Notes under the pieces: model-generated
What the model was told of the DNA's origin: nothing
Seen by the model: the letters and a program-made list of their open reading frames with translations, nothing else
Database searches by the model: none
Assembly: GCA_039962225.1 (NCBI GenBank)
Contig: JAMPKV010000036.1
Span: 1 to 53,099, forward strand
Direction: 5' to 3'
DNA length: 53,099 nt
Source: Microcoleus sp. AS-A8
GTDB taxonomy: Bacteria > Cyanobacteriota > Cyanobacteriia > Cyanobacteriales > Coleofasciculaceae
Shown here: in pieces, positions 7,870 through 15,813 of the stretch
How positions within the stretch are numbered: the stretch's first letter is position 1
Layout: every line of letters begins with the position of its first letter
Program-made: the position numbers and the translations under genes

Positions 7870-8580
7870 ATGTCAGAATCCAATCACTACAAAACTCTCA
7901 ATATCAGCTCTCAAGCCACATCAGCAGAGATTAAACAAGCTTATCGGCGTCTAGCTAAGCTATTTCACCCAGACAGCAAGAGCGAAACCGCTGACCCCGA
8001 TAAAATCATAGAAGTAAATGCGGCTTACGAAGTGCTGAGTGACCCAACGCGCCGCCGAGCTTACGACGAACAACTGTTCTCCTGGCCGTCTCCAATTCAA
8101 TACCGGAATCGGCAACAACGGACAGCCGATGCCCAACAAAACTACCAGCGTCATCGGCAAACCGCACAAGAGGCCGATTTCCAGCTTAGCCAGTGGTTGC
8201 AGCTAGTCTATAAACCGGTTACCCGCTTGATTCGCCTCATTCTTAGACCTTTAGACGCCCAAGTCGATGAACTCGCCGCTGACCCGTTTGATGACGAACT
8301 CATGGCGAATTTTCAGGCTTATCTAGAACAGTGTCGTCACTACCTCAAGCAAGCTCAGCTCACCTTTCGTTCTCAACCTAATCCCCCAACTGTGGCTGGT
8401 GCAGCTGCTAGTCTCTACTACTGTCTTAATCAGTTAGGGGATGGAATTGAAGAGTTAAACTTTTTTACCCTCAATTACGATGACCACTACCTACATGTGG
8501 GTCAGGAACTGTTTAGAATTGCGACAGGTTTACACTATGAAGCTCAAGACGCTGTCAGAGACTTGGCTCAAAAAGTATGA
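7870..8580 (+). CDS. DnaJ-domain protein
   Basis: A 236-aa protein with an N-terminal J domain (about residues 6-68) carrying the essential HPD triad in LAKLFHPDSK, the QAYRRLA helix and the closing NAAYEVLSDPTRRRAYDEQLF. J domains recruit and stimulate Hsp70 (DnaK). The Gly/Phe region, zinc fingers and C-terminal peptide-binding domains of true DnaJ are missing. Residues 75-236 are instead an unrecognised, mostly helical region. It is therefore a type III J-protein with a dedicated client or location that cannot be inferred. No membrane segment is visible. The start ATG 7870 gives the normal short lead before the J domain. The next gene begins 134 bases later on the same strand. Confidence 0.87.
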   Translation: MSESNHYKTLNISSQATSAEIKQAYRRLAKLFHPDSKSETADPDKIIEVNAAYEVLSDPTRRRAYDEQLFSWPSPIQYRNRQQRTADAQQNYQRHRQTAQEADFQLSQWLQLVYKPVTRLIRLILRPLDAQVDELAADPFDDELMANFQAYLEQCRHYLKQAQLTFRSQPNPPTVAGAAASLYYCLNQLGDGIEELNFFTLNYDDHYLHVGQELFRIATGLHYEAQDAVRDLAQKV

Positions 8581-8714
8581 AGGCTCAAGGATAAAAAATT
8601 TAAACTTGATTGTTCATACTTCAGACTTCATTGTTCCTAACCACCAAAATTCGTTTATCCTGGAAACAGCTCCCGTTTACGGAACTTTACATACTCTGAT
8701 TCATCAGTGATCGA

Positions 8715-9587
8715 ATGGAATGCATCATTAACCGTCGCGCTCAGTTTTCAGCAAGTCACCGATACTGCTTGCCAGAGCTGAGCGAAGCCGAAAACAGTCA
8801 GCAATTTGGTTTAGGCTCCCGGTTTCCAGGACACGGACATAACTATGTCCTATTTGTTTCCTTAGTGGGTGAGATAGATGAGTATGGCATGGTGCAAAAC
8901 TTGTCAGAAGTCAAAAAGGTGATTAAACGGGAAGTCACCAGCCAACTGGACTATGCTTATCTCAATCAGATTTGGCCAGAATTTCAACAAACCCTACCCA
9001 CAACCGAAAATATTGCACGGGTCATTTGGCAGCGATTGGCTCCTCACTTGCCCATTGTGCGTATTCAGCTATTTGAACATCCAGAACTTTGGGCTGACTA
9101 TCAAGGAAACGCCATGGAAGCATATCTAACTATCAGTACTCACTTTAGCGCGGCTCACCGACTCGCTCATCCTGACTTAAGTTACGAAGAAAACAGCGAA
9201 ATTTACGGCAAATGCGCTCGTCCCAACGGTCACGGACATAACTACCACCTAGAAGTAACCGTCAAGGGTGAAATTGACCCCCATACTGGCATGATTGTCG
9301 ATTTAGGTGCTTTGCACAAAGTCGTTGAAGACTATGTCGTTGAGCCGTTTGACCATACGTTCCTCAACAAAGATATTCCTTACTTCACCCACGTTGTGCC
9401 TACAGCGGAAAATATTGCGGTTCATATCCGTCAGTTGTTGCAACAGCCGATTCAGGACTTGGGTGCTCAACTCTATAAAGTCAAATTAATTGAAAGCCCG
9501 AATAATTCCTGCGAAGTCTACTGCTCCCAATCCACAACATCTTCAGCGCTCTCACAAGAAAGTCAACCTCTTGTGACGTCTATTTAA
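8715..9587 (+). CDS. Tandem two-domain 6-pyruvoyl/6-carboxy-tetrahydropterin synthase-like protein
   Basis: A 290-aa protein made of two PTPS/QueD domains in one chain (about 1-130 and 134-275), twice the usual length. QueD makes 6-carboxy-tetrahydropterin for queuosine/deazaguanine synthesis and PTPS makes 6-pyruvoyl-tetrahydropterin; both use zinc held by three histidines. Domain 2 is complete: His148, His173 and His175 (GHGHNY), catalytic Cys167 in YGKCARPNG, Asp213-His214 (DHTFLN) and Glu260. Domain 1 keeps His15, His40 and His42 (PGHGHNY) and Glu121 but has FGLGSRF in place of the cysteine loop and Asp-Tyr (DYAYLN) in place of Asp-His. It therefore probably cannot catalyse the reaction. 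It may shape the oligomer or bind a different pterin. ATG 8715 is the natural start; no strong Shine-Dalgarno is visible. Confidence 0.87.
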   Translation: MECIINRRAQFSASHRYCLPELSEAENSQQFGLGSRFPGHGHNYVLFVSLVGEIDEYGMVQNLSEVKKVIKREVTSQLDYAYLNQIWPEFQQTLPTTENIARVIWQRLAPHLPIVRIQLFEHPELWADYQGNAMEAYLTISTHFSAAHRLAHPDLSYEENSEIYGKCARPNGHGHNYHLEVTVKGEIDPHTGMIVDLGALHKVVEDYVVEPFDHTFLNKDIPYFTHVVPTAENIAVHIRQLLQQPIQDLGAQLYKVKLIESPNNSCEVYCSQSTTSSALSQESQPLVTSI

Positions 9588-10203
9588 AGAACATTAGTAA
9601 CCTCCCAAAATTCCCGTCTCTTCCCGTAGGTAAGCGGAATATCGGCTTTTGGGTGAGGAGGGGAAGAAAATTACTGATGTTATAGTTTGGAGGGGTCAGG
9701 AACCAATCCTCCAAATAGACCGCTTGCTCAGCTAATCGGCATAAAACATTGCATCGCTTGGACGGGCAGGCTGCCCATCCCCCAAGGAACAGGCGGAAAC
9801 CGAACTCCCTGGCTTAAATGCACAACAATTTATAACTATTCAGGGTGTATGGCTACTAGTACCATCAAAACCGACACTGACTCATTACCAAAAATCTAGA
9901 GATGGAACTTTGACTTTTTAAACTCAGTTGGTCAGTTTCAAAAAACATAGGTTTAATTGGATAAGAGGTCAAAAAAATTCTATAAACGCAGCCGAGAAGA
10001 GAAGGTAAGACGGAAAAATCGCAGGAATAATTAGATTTTTCATCTCTGACTGACCCAGAATCTCTTAGCTGTTATATGAATAGCCCCTGACATGATCAGC
10101 TAGGTCGGTTTTTGCCCATCTCAAGCTTGGGTTAAACCTGAGTGATGAGAAGCGTGAATGGAGAACACAGCCTGACACCTGAAGAGTTTAAGAGGCAAAA
10201 GCT
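9588..10203. other. Intergenic region, no gene seen
   Basis: These 616 bases contain a small hairpin GGGCAG/TGCCC inside a GC-rich patch (9758-9782) that resembles dispersed intergenic repeats. There is an AT-rich stretch with poly-A runs (9940-10030), and near 10132-10147 a motif ACCTGAGTGATGAGA that recurs, with one change, at 14091-14105. No open frame, tRNA or clear terminator is convincing here. Confidence 0.5.
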
Positions 10204-11286
10204 ATGGAAAACCAGCTACTGTGCTGTGACGGCGAACGCAAGAGTTGTCCAGTAGGGAGGTTAGACGAAATGCTGGTTACCCCAGGAAATACAAGTAGGC
10301 CGGATAAAGTGTTAGCACAGATATTAATGCCTAGTGTCGGTGAAGTGGATCGGCTCCTAGAGCAGGGAGTTGAGCAACAAAAGACGGGTCAATTTGAGCC
10401 AGCACTCGAGTCTTTCCAACAGGCCCTAAAATTTTATACACAACTGCACAACCAACGAAAAGTAGGAAGAGTTTTGTGCTATTTGGCGCTGACTGTTTAC
10501 TCCATGGGAGACTTTTCTCAATCGATGGAGTATGCTAACAGCAGTTTAGCGATTGCACTAGAAATCTCAGATCCGCATCTAGAAGGACAGGTACTGGGAC
10601 TCCTGGGAAATTGCTACCGTCACATGGGTGATTCGGTTAAAGCCATTGAACAGGGTCAACAAAGCTTGACCATTATGCGGGAACTCCAAGACCGTGCAGG
10701 AGAGGTTGCAGCGTTGAACAACCTGGGACTCGCCTATAAAGCGATGGGTGATTTATCGACCGCGATCGCCTACCAGAAGAAGGGTTTGAGTGTTGTACAG
10801 ACACTGAATGACCTTCAAGCCACTGAGCAGATTTTGAGAAATCTGGGAAATGCCTTCTACGCGATGGGGGATTTTGCTCAAGCGATTCAGTATTATGAGC
10901 AGCGTCTGACAATCGCCAGAGAATTGGGGGATCAGCGCATAGAAGGGCAGATTCTCAAAAATCTTAGTTACGCTTGCTATGCTCTGGGAGATTATCCTCA
11001 AGCGATTGAGTATGGTCGAGCTAGGCTTGTGACGGCACGGAAACTCGGTGATTGCCGCGCACAAGAACAATCACTCGGCAGCTTAGGCGTCGCCTTCGAT
11101 GCTCTGGGTGATTACGCCCAAGCCATTGAGTACTATGAACAACGTTTAAAGGTGGCACGTTCTATCCCTGATCAGAGGGTGGAAAAACAGGCGTTAAGTA
11201 GTCTGACAACTGCCTGCTACGCTCTGGGAGACTATGCCAAAGTGATGGAGTACCATGAGCAGAGTTTAGCCATGGGCGATCGCTAA
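10204..11286 (+). CDS. Tetratricopeptide-repeat protein
   Basis: A 360-aa protein consisting of about seven TPR units with the roughly 40-residue spacing of the LGN/Kinesin-light-chain subtype. Typical units read LGNAFYAMGDFAQAIQYYEQ and LGVAFDALGDYAQAIEYYEQ. These pack into a superhelix that binds peptides or other proteins. Residues 1-55 have no repeat and no signal peptide; two early cysteine pairs (LLCCDG, KSCPVG) are present with no known meaning. There is no enzyme, CHAT or kinase domain, although such TPR blocks are often attached to those in cyanobacteria. It is monocistronic with over 600 bases free upstream. Partner and role are unknown. Confidence 0.85.
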   Translation: MENQLLCCDGERKSCPVGRLDEMLVTPGNTSRPDKVLAQILMPSVGEVDRLLEQGVEQQKTGQFEPALESFQQALKFYTQLHNQRKVGRVLCYLALTVYSMGDFSQSMEYANSSLAIALEISDPHLEGQVLGLLGNCYRHMGDSVKAIEQGQQSLTIMRELQDRAGEVAALNNLGLAYKAMGDLSTAIAYQKKGLSVVQTLNDLQATEQILRNLGNAFYAMGDFAQAIQYYEQRLTIARELGDQRIEGQILKNLSYACYALGDYPQAIEYGRARLVTARKLGDCRAQEQSLGSLGVAFDALGDYAQAIEYYEQRLKVARSIPDQRVEKQALSSLTTACYALGDYAKVMEYHEQSLAMGDR

Positions 11287-11540
11287 AAACGAGGGAACTA
11301 TAGGTCAAGTCAACACCCTGATTTCTCTGTAGCTTGATTCCTTCCTCGCTGACGGTAGATGTCTCACAGCTCTTCATTCGGAGTCCGGAGATCAGATACT
11401 ATTGACAGAGGCATCCTGTCATTTAACAAGACTTTGGACAACTTTTGCTTAAATGAACAAAAGTTAGTCAGCCTGTAATTGTACCCAGATGTCTCGCCCA
11501 AACGATAAAATGTCGTACTTAAGATAACGGTGGAGGAAAT

Positions 11541-11981
11541 ATGGAACCTATGCAACAATCCGAAGAGGCTGTAGCCGCTGAGGCACAAGACCTCAAAGTA
11601 GACGTAAACGTTGACCAACCAGGGGCGCTTATCAAGCCTCCGGCTCCTTCGCCATCAACCGACCAGGCATGGCAGGAATGGGTGCAAACCGCTTCTGAAT
11701 TTTTGTCAAGACTACCCGATTATGTAGGCGATTTTTTTTCGAGTTACCAAAAACCACTGCTCACCGTAGGGATTATCGTAACGGGTGGTATTAGCGTTAA
11801 GGTAACGTTAGCGGTACTCGATGCCATCAATGATATTCCGCTATTGGCACCTATTTTTGAACTCGTGGGGATTGGATATACCGCCTGGTTTGTCAACCGC
11901 TATCTCCTGAAAGTAGAGACCCGCAAAGAGCTAGCAGACGAATTTACAGCGCTCAAAGGTCAAGTAGTGGGCAAAGAATAA
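11541..11981 (+). CDS. curT: CURT1/CAAD-domain thylakoid membrane protein
   Basis: A 146-aa membrane protein matching the CAAD/CURT1 family, which bends thylakoid membranes at their margins and organises photosystem II assembly zones. The N-terminal ~50 residues are acidic and Pro-rich. An amphipathic helix follows (WQEWVQTASEFLSRLPDYVGD), then two transmembrane helices (about 70-92, KPLLTVGIIVTGGISVKVTL; about 101-121, LAPIFELVGIGYTAWFVNRY) and a charged C-terminal helix ending KGQVVGKE. Length and order match Synechocystis CurT (about 149 aa). The same domain is also found appended to some aminoacyl-tRNA synthetases, but here it stands alone. ATG 11541 has a GGAGG 5 bases before it. A terminator follows at 12075. 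Confidence 0.82.
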   Translation: MEPMQQSEEAVAAEAQDLKVDVNVDQPGALIKPPAPSPSTDQAWQEWVQTASEFLSRLPDYVGDFFSSYQKPLLTVGIIVTGGISVKVTLAVLDAINDIPLLAPIFELVGIGYTAWFVNRYLLKVETRKELADEFTALKGQVVGKE

Positions 11982-12074
11982 GCTGAGTTGCTCTTCCTCA
12001 TCTTCCAGAAGAGAGTTTCCAGCCAACAAGTACCAGTAGTGGGTCAATACTTCCTGGAAAGCCAATAATCCCTT

Positions 12075-12115
12075 CAACTCTCCTCTAGTTTCCTAATAGA
12101 TGAGAGTTGGTTTTT
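12075..12115 (+). terminator. Terminator of the curT-like gene
   Basis: CAACTCTC (12075-12082) pairs with GAGAGTTG (12102-12109) and is followed by G and TTTTT. It lies about 95 bases after the curT stop codon. Confidence 0.65.
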
Positions 12116-12125
12116 CCAAAATTTA

Positions 12126-12162
12126 TAAGCAGACTGATGCCAGGTCAGCTTCAGTCTGCTTA
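12126..12162 (-). terminator. 12-bp hairpin, terminator of the SLH gene
   Basis: TAAGCAGACTGA (12126-12137) is the perfect reverse complement of TCAGTCTGCTTA (12151-12162), with a 13-base loop. Read on the minus strand it follows the SLH gene stop by about a dozen bases and runs into an AT-rich tract (TAAATTTT). With the 12075 hairpin it separates two convergent genes. Confidence 0.7.
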
Positions 12163-12174
12163 TCGCCATAACCT

Positions 12175-13206
12175 CTACGGCTTAACAATGTACTTAGAAG
12201 GAAGCGCCTTCACCTTACCGGATTGAACCATGCTTTGGTAAACCAATGCCGCCACTTCTGCACGAGAGACGTTGCGATTGGGGTTGAGTATCTTAGGACT
12301 GGGATAATTGATCACAAGCTCCGATGTCGTAGCTGCACTAACCGGGGCTTTGGCGTAGTTAGGAATTCGATTGCCATCCTGATAAGTCTTGAGTACGTCT
12401 TGACCCACTGTAGTCGGCTTCAACCCTAAACCATTTGCTAGCGCCACGATGGATTGTACCTTGGAGATGGGTTGGTTGGGTCGAAAAATATTGTTGGGAT
12501 ACCCTCGCAAAAAACCCGTTTTGACCGATTGCTCAATGGCTGGCAATGCCCAATGGTTAGTCGGCACATCCTTATAGTTCGGTGCCGTTGATGTGGGTTG
12601 TTGCTCAAAGGCTTTCTGCAATAAGGCCGCAAATTCTGCCCGCGTAATAGCGCCACCCGGCTTAAATGTGCCATCCGGGAAACCACTCACAACCCCCTGT
12701 GAGGCTAAAGCTTCGATGTAAGGACGCGCCCATAAATCTTGGGGTACGTCGGTAAACTTGCTCGGTGTTGCCGTCGTCGCCGGCGTCGGTGTAGGGGACG
12801 CTTCAGCGTTTGGGGCTGCGGGCACGATGAGCGGGACAGTTGTAGTTACTGCCTTAGGTGCGTCTGCGGGGACTTTTTGTGGAGTCGGTACGGGTGCAGC
12901 GAGTCGCTGTGTACTCGATGTAGGAGAGGGAGACGGCGCGATGTCTTCCTGTCTGGGCAAGGATGTTGCTTCTGGGCTTGCCGTTGGTACAGGGGTTTGT
13001 TGGGGGAGAGGTATTACCCCGATTGGGCTTGCCGTCGGATCTCTGGCTTCGGAATTGAGGAATCGACCGAGGTTGAATCCTTTGTCCCTTTGACCTAGCG
13101 TTACAGCGAGAATGGTGCCGATGGTAGCGAAGGCAATCACTATGCCTAGCAACTCATCAAAACCGAGTCGAGACGAGTCTGGATCGGGTGGAGGTACGTT
13201 GGTCAT
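12175..13206 (-). CDS. Membrane-anchored SLH-domain protein
   Basis: A 343-aa protein with a short cytoplasmic N-terminus, one transmembrane helix at about 17-37 (ELLGIVIAFATIGTILAVTL), a Pro/Thr/Ser-rich linker to about 150, then S-layer homology repeats. The SLH motifs are FTDVPQDLWARPYIEAL with GFPDGTFKPGGAITRAEFAA, YKDVPTNHWALPAIEQ with GYPNNIFRPNQPISKVQSI, and a third, degenerate copy ending NRNVSRAEVAALVYQ. It is probably anchored in the inner membrane and reaches the peptidoglycan layer. GAGGG nine bases before ATG 13206 selects this start over a GTG two codons upstream. Function beyond envelope attachment is unknown. Upstream, the [2Fe-2S] gene lies on the same strand, 37 bases away. 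Confidence 0.85.
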   Translation of the reverse strand: MTNVPPPDPDSSRLGFDELLGIVIAFATIGTILAVTLGQRDKGFNLGRFLNSEARDPTASPIGVIPLPQQTPVPTASPEATSLPRQEDIAPSPSPTSSTQRLAAPVPTPQKVPADAPKAVTTTVPLIVPAAPNAEASPTPTPATTATPSKFTDVPQDLWARPYIEALASQGVVSGFPDGTFKPGGAITRAEFAALLQKAFEQQPTSTAPNYKDVPTNHWALPAIEQSVKTGFLRGYPNNIFRPNQPISKVQSIVALANGLGLKPTTVGQDVLKTYQDGNRIPNYAKAPVSAATTSELVINYPSPKILNPNRNVSRAEVAALVYQSMVQSGKVKALPSKYIVKP

Positions 13207-13243
13207 CGGCACTTTCCCTCTCTAAGGCGGTCTTATAATTCAA

Positions 13244-13957
13244 TTAAGAGACGGGAGATAATTGTGGTTTACTCCCTTCTGGTTTTAGTTTAGCGGCAAA
13301 ATGCTTCTCCACAAGCTTCGGAATTTCTTGAGGAGCCAGACCGGTGTAACGGGACTTATCCGGCATAACCACGACACAAGGCCCTTGTTTACACTGCTTC
13401 ATGCAGCCAGTGCCTTTAATCGCGACCTGATCTTCTAATCCATGATCGTGCAAAGACTCCGTCAGCGCTTGACACACCTTATCCGCACCTCGCTTGCGGC
13501 AGGAGGATTTTTGGCAAACCATGACACAGGCTTTGCCTTTAGGCGCAGCCATCGGTGGCGTGTGATTTAGAGATGGGGAAGAAGAGGATGAGGAGGAGTT
13601 GGCTGAAGAATTATGCGTTTCCCCGCCTCTTTTGGCTAAAGCTCCGGGTTTCTCCGTATCCTCATTAACCAGACCTTTTAGGGCAGGAGCCGTTACTTTT
13701 AGGCGAGAGGCTTTTAGCTTCAGTTCACCCGTTTTGTCTTTCAGCTTCAGTTCACCAAAAAGTTCGATCCAGTCTCCGGGTTGAAGTACTCCACGCATGG
13801 AGTAGCGCAGCTCTTTGGAAAGCTTGATATAACGTTCTCCTTCAGCCGTCGCTACCCGTATGCGTTTGGGTCTTTCCTCAACGTCACCGACAAAACCGAT
13901 GAACCGCCCCTCTAGATAGAACGGTGATCCTTTCCCCTCTTTAATAAATTTAATCAC
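13244..13957 (-). CDS. [2Fe-2S] thioredoxin-like ferredoxin-domain protein with N-terminal beta domain
   Basis: A 237-aa protein with two parts. Residues 1-92 are a beta-rich, OB-like domain (YLEGRFIGFVGD, KRIRVATAEGERYIKLSKEL, ELFGELKLKDKTGELKLKA) that may bind nucleic acid or protein. After a Ser-rich linker (about 108-132) comes a thioredoxin-like [2Fe-2S] domain of the NuoE/HoxE and (2Fe-2S) ferredoxin kind. It has cysteines in VMVCQKSSCRKRGADKVC and later in GTGCMKQCKQGPC, the four-ligand pattern C-x(n)-C ... C-x3-C plus extras. It would be a low-potential electron carrier or a redox sensor in the cytoplasm. The start is GTG 13957; no better start is near and only a weak AGG precedes it. 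It may form a transcription unit with the SLH gene that follows. Confidence 0.8.
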   Translation of the reverse strand: MIKFIKEGKGSPFYLEGRFIGFVGDVEERPKRIRVATAEGERYIKLSKELRYSMRGVLQPGDWIELFGELKLKDKTGELKLKASRLKVTAPALKGLVNEDTEKPGALAKRGGETHNSSANSSSSSSSPSLNHTPPMAAPKGKACVMVCQKSSCRKRGADKVCQALTESLHDHGLEDQVAIKGTGCMKQCKQGPCVVVMPDKSRYTGLAPQEIPKLVEKHFAAKLKPEGSKPQLSPVS

Positions 13958-14403
13958 GCCTAAATCCTAACTTCGTTTATCTGAGAGCTTGCACTTGCCC
14001 CATCAGTCGCTAAGGGACCACAATCCCTCGATAATCGCTAAAGTCCTAGTCAAGTTCCCTTGAGTTAATAGACAAGTCCACTGGAGTGAACCTGAGCGAT
14101 GAGACGGAAAATCTATATTCCGGACCATTGAGGATGCAGGAGCAAGATCTGAGTTATTAAACTCAAACTAACCTAATTGATAAAGAATGTCATCTATTTG
14201 AACTTAGATTTTTCTTATTGGTTAACTTTTGGGGTCAGTGTTAACCGCTAAAACCTTTGATTTTCAAGGCTTCATAGCCTCCTGACGAGGCCAGCCATAT
14301 CTCCGGAACAGTGGGTTCCCTTATAAATAATTCTTTTGAACAAGGAGAGTCAACGGAAGTATCAGGTATGAAGGATGAAATTACCCCTGGATTACCACTC
14401 CCT
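13958..14403. other. Intergenic region, no gene seen
   Basis: 446 bases between two minus-strand genes hold no supported frame. The motif ACCTGAGCGATGAGA at 14091-14105 matches, with one change, ACCTGAGTGATGAGA at 10132-10147. A TATATTCCGG segment and a CTCCTGACGAGG patch near 14280 have no recognised function. The promoter of the [2Fe-2S] gene should lie at the left end. Confidence 0.4.
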
Positions 14404-15729
14404 TCAACGGTCAGAGTTCTGATTCATTTGCAACTCAGCAAGCGCTTCGAGCTGTTTATCTAACCCTCGTAGCTGCTGATTCAGTGCTGGTAGCGTTTCT
14501 AGAGGGAGGGGACAACGGTAAGAGCGATCGCGAATTTCGTGTAGCTTTCGTTGTAGCTGTTGAGCCAGGTTCAGGGCATCCTCACCCAGTTTTTCTAATT
14601 GTTGGCGCTGGTAAAATTTCAAAGCCACTCCGCGCAATACCTGCAATGTGGCTTCTTCTCCGTGGGTACCGGGCATCACCCGTAATCGCAGCAGCAAACA
14701 TTCTTGTTGATAACGTCGTTCAATTTCTACCTGCTTGGATTGCACCACAGGCAGCAACGGTAAGTTGAAGATACGCTTGAGTTCGATAATTAAGCCTTGA
14801 AACACCGTCAAGGCTAATCCTTCTAAGACAGACTGCAACACACCATCTTGACTCCAAAGGATACGACCTTGCTCGGATTGGCGTTCAAAGTAAAGCCGAC
14901 CAATTCCACCGATGAGGACTCGACCCAACAACTCTTGTAATAATTGCGGAGGTGGTAATGTGGCAACATATTCGATCGAACGAGCTAGATGAATCGCTTT
15001 GACTTCCAGTGGCAAAACAGCCTCATCCGACGGTGACATTTTAGGTACCGATGTGACGGCGGTAGTCGGCGGGGTTTCCGGGGGTAAGTCGCTGGATAAT
15101 TCTGACCTTGGAGTTGGGCTGGAACAGAAGGGAGTGTTGTCGAAAAGTGGCGGTGATGAGGGTGTTGAAGCGACTCCATTATCGCCGTGAGGACCCAGTA
15201 TACTCTCAGAATGCTGAGAATCAGAATCGCTCTGAGTCAGGATTGGGGGTTGAGTCGTTTTCTCTTGATGCTCGGACACCTGCTGGCGGAGAGATTCAGA
15301 GCGATGGGTATGATTCAAGTAAGCCGACAAAAGTGACTGATGAGCCTCTGGAGTAATCGGTTCTGTTTTGAGCGAACAATTTAAGTAGGCAAGGATACGA
15401 CGCACATAATCAAGGGCAGAAGAGTCTTGAGGCGCTACCATCGCTAGCCTCAGGTACTTCCCTTCGAGAGCAACGGGCAAAAATTGATAGTAGAGGCAAG
15501 CTTCAAACGGCAAAATACTATCAATCAGGCGAAACATTTGGTCAGTCTGAAAACCAGAAAGATCTGACGCCTGAGTCGAGGGCGTATCTGAAGAAGGACT
15601 TTTGAGTTGGCCTGGGTTGCTGGGTGAGGGCACCATAAAAATTTTTCCAACCTGAGTAGCGACTGATTGAGATGCCCCAAAAGCGCCAAAAATGAGAATT
15701 TTCAGTGAGGGTTTGGGTAGAAAAACCAC
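14404..15729 (-). CDS. PilB/GspE-like protein lacking the ATPase core
   Basis: A protein of up to 441 aa that I read as a relative of the type IV pilus/type II secretion ATPases. Residues about 62-145 resemble the MshEN/GspE N-terminal domain (LPFEACLYYQFLPVALEG, LRLAMVAPQDSSALDYVRRI). Residues 146-235 are a low-complexity linker. Residues about 240-390 resemble the region before the GspE ATPase core (LLGRVLIGGIGRLYFERQ, ILWSQDGVLQSVLEGL, LRLRVMPGTHGEEATLQVLR). There is no Walker A, Asp box or Walker B, so it cannot hydrolyse ATP as PilB does. It could be a regulator of the pilus motor. The C-terminus is a coiled coil (LPALNQQLRGLDKQLEAL). The start is GTG 15729 with TAGGG before it; ATG 15636 is an alternative that removes a 31-residue lead. 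The family call is from memory of the motifs and is moderate. Confidence 0.6.
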   Translation of the reverse strand: MVFLPKPSLKILIFGAFGASQSVATQVGKIFMVPSPSNPGQLKSPSSDTPSTQASDLSGFQTDQMFRLIDSILPFEACLYYQFLPVALEGKYLRLAMVAPQDSSALDYVRRILAYLNCSLKTEPITPEAHQSLLSAYLNHTHRSESLRQQVSEHQEKTTQPPILTQSDSDSQHSESILGPHGDNGVASTPSSPPLFDNTPFCSSPTPRSELSSDLPPETPPTTAVTSVPKMSPSDEAVLPLEVKAIHLARSIEYVATLPPPQLLQELLGRVLIGGIGRLYFERQSEQGRILWSQDGVLQSVLEGLALTVFQGLIIELKRIFNLPLLPVVQSKQVEIERRYQQECLLLRLRVMPGTHGEEATLQVLRGVALKFYQRQQLEKLGEDALNLAQQLQRKLHEIRDRSYRCPLPLETLPALNQQLRGLDKQLEALAELQMNQNSDR

Positions 15730-15813
15730 CCTTTGGCCCTACTGAGCTTTCTTCTTGAGAGAGTTATGGGTAAATACTGAGGCTGAAGAGCTACCTGACC
15801 ACTTACCCTTGGT

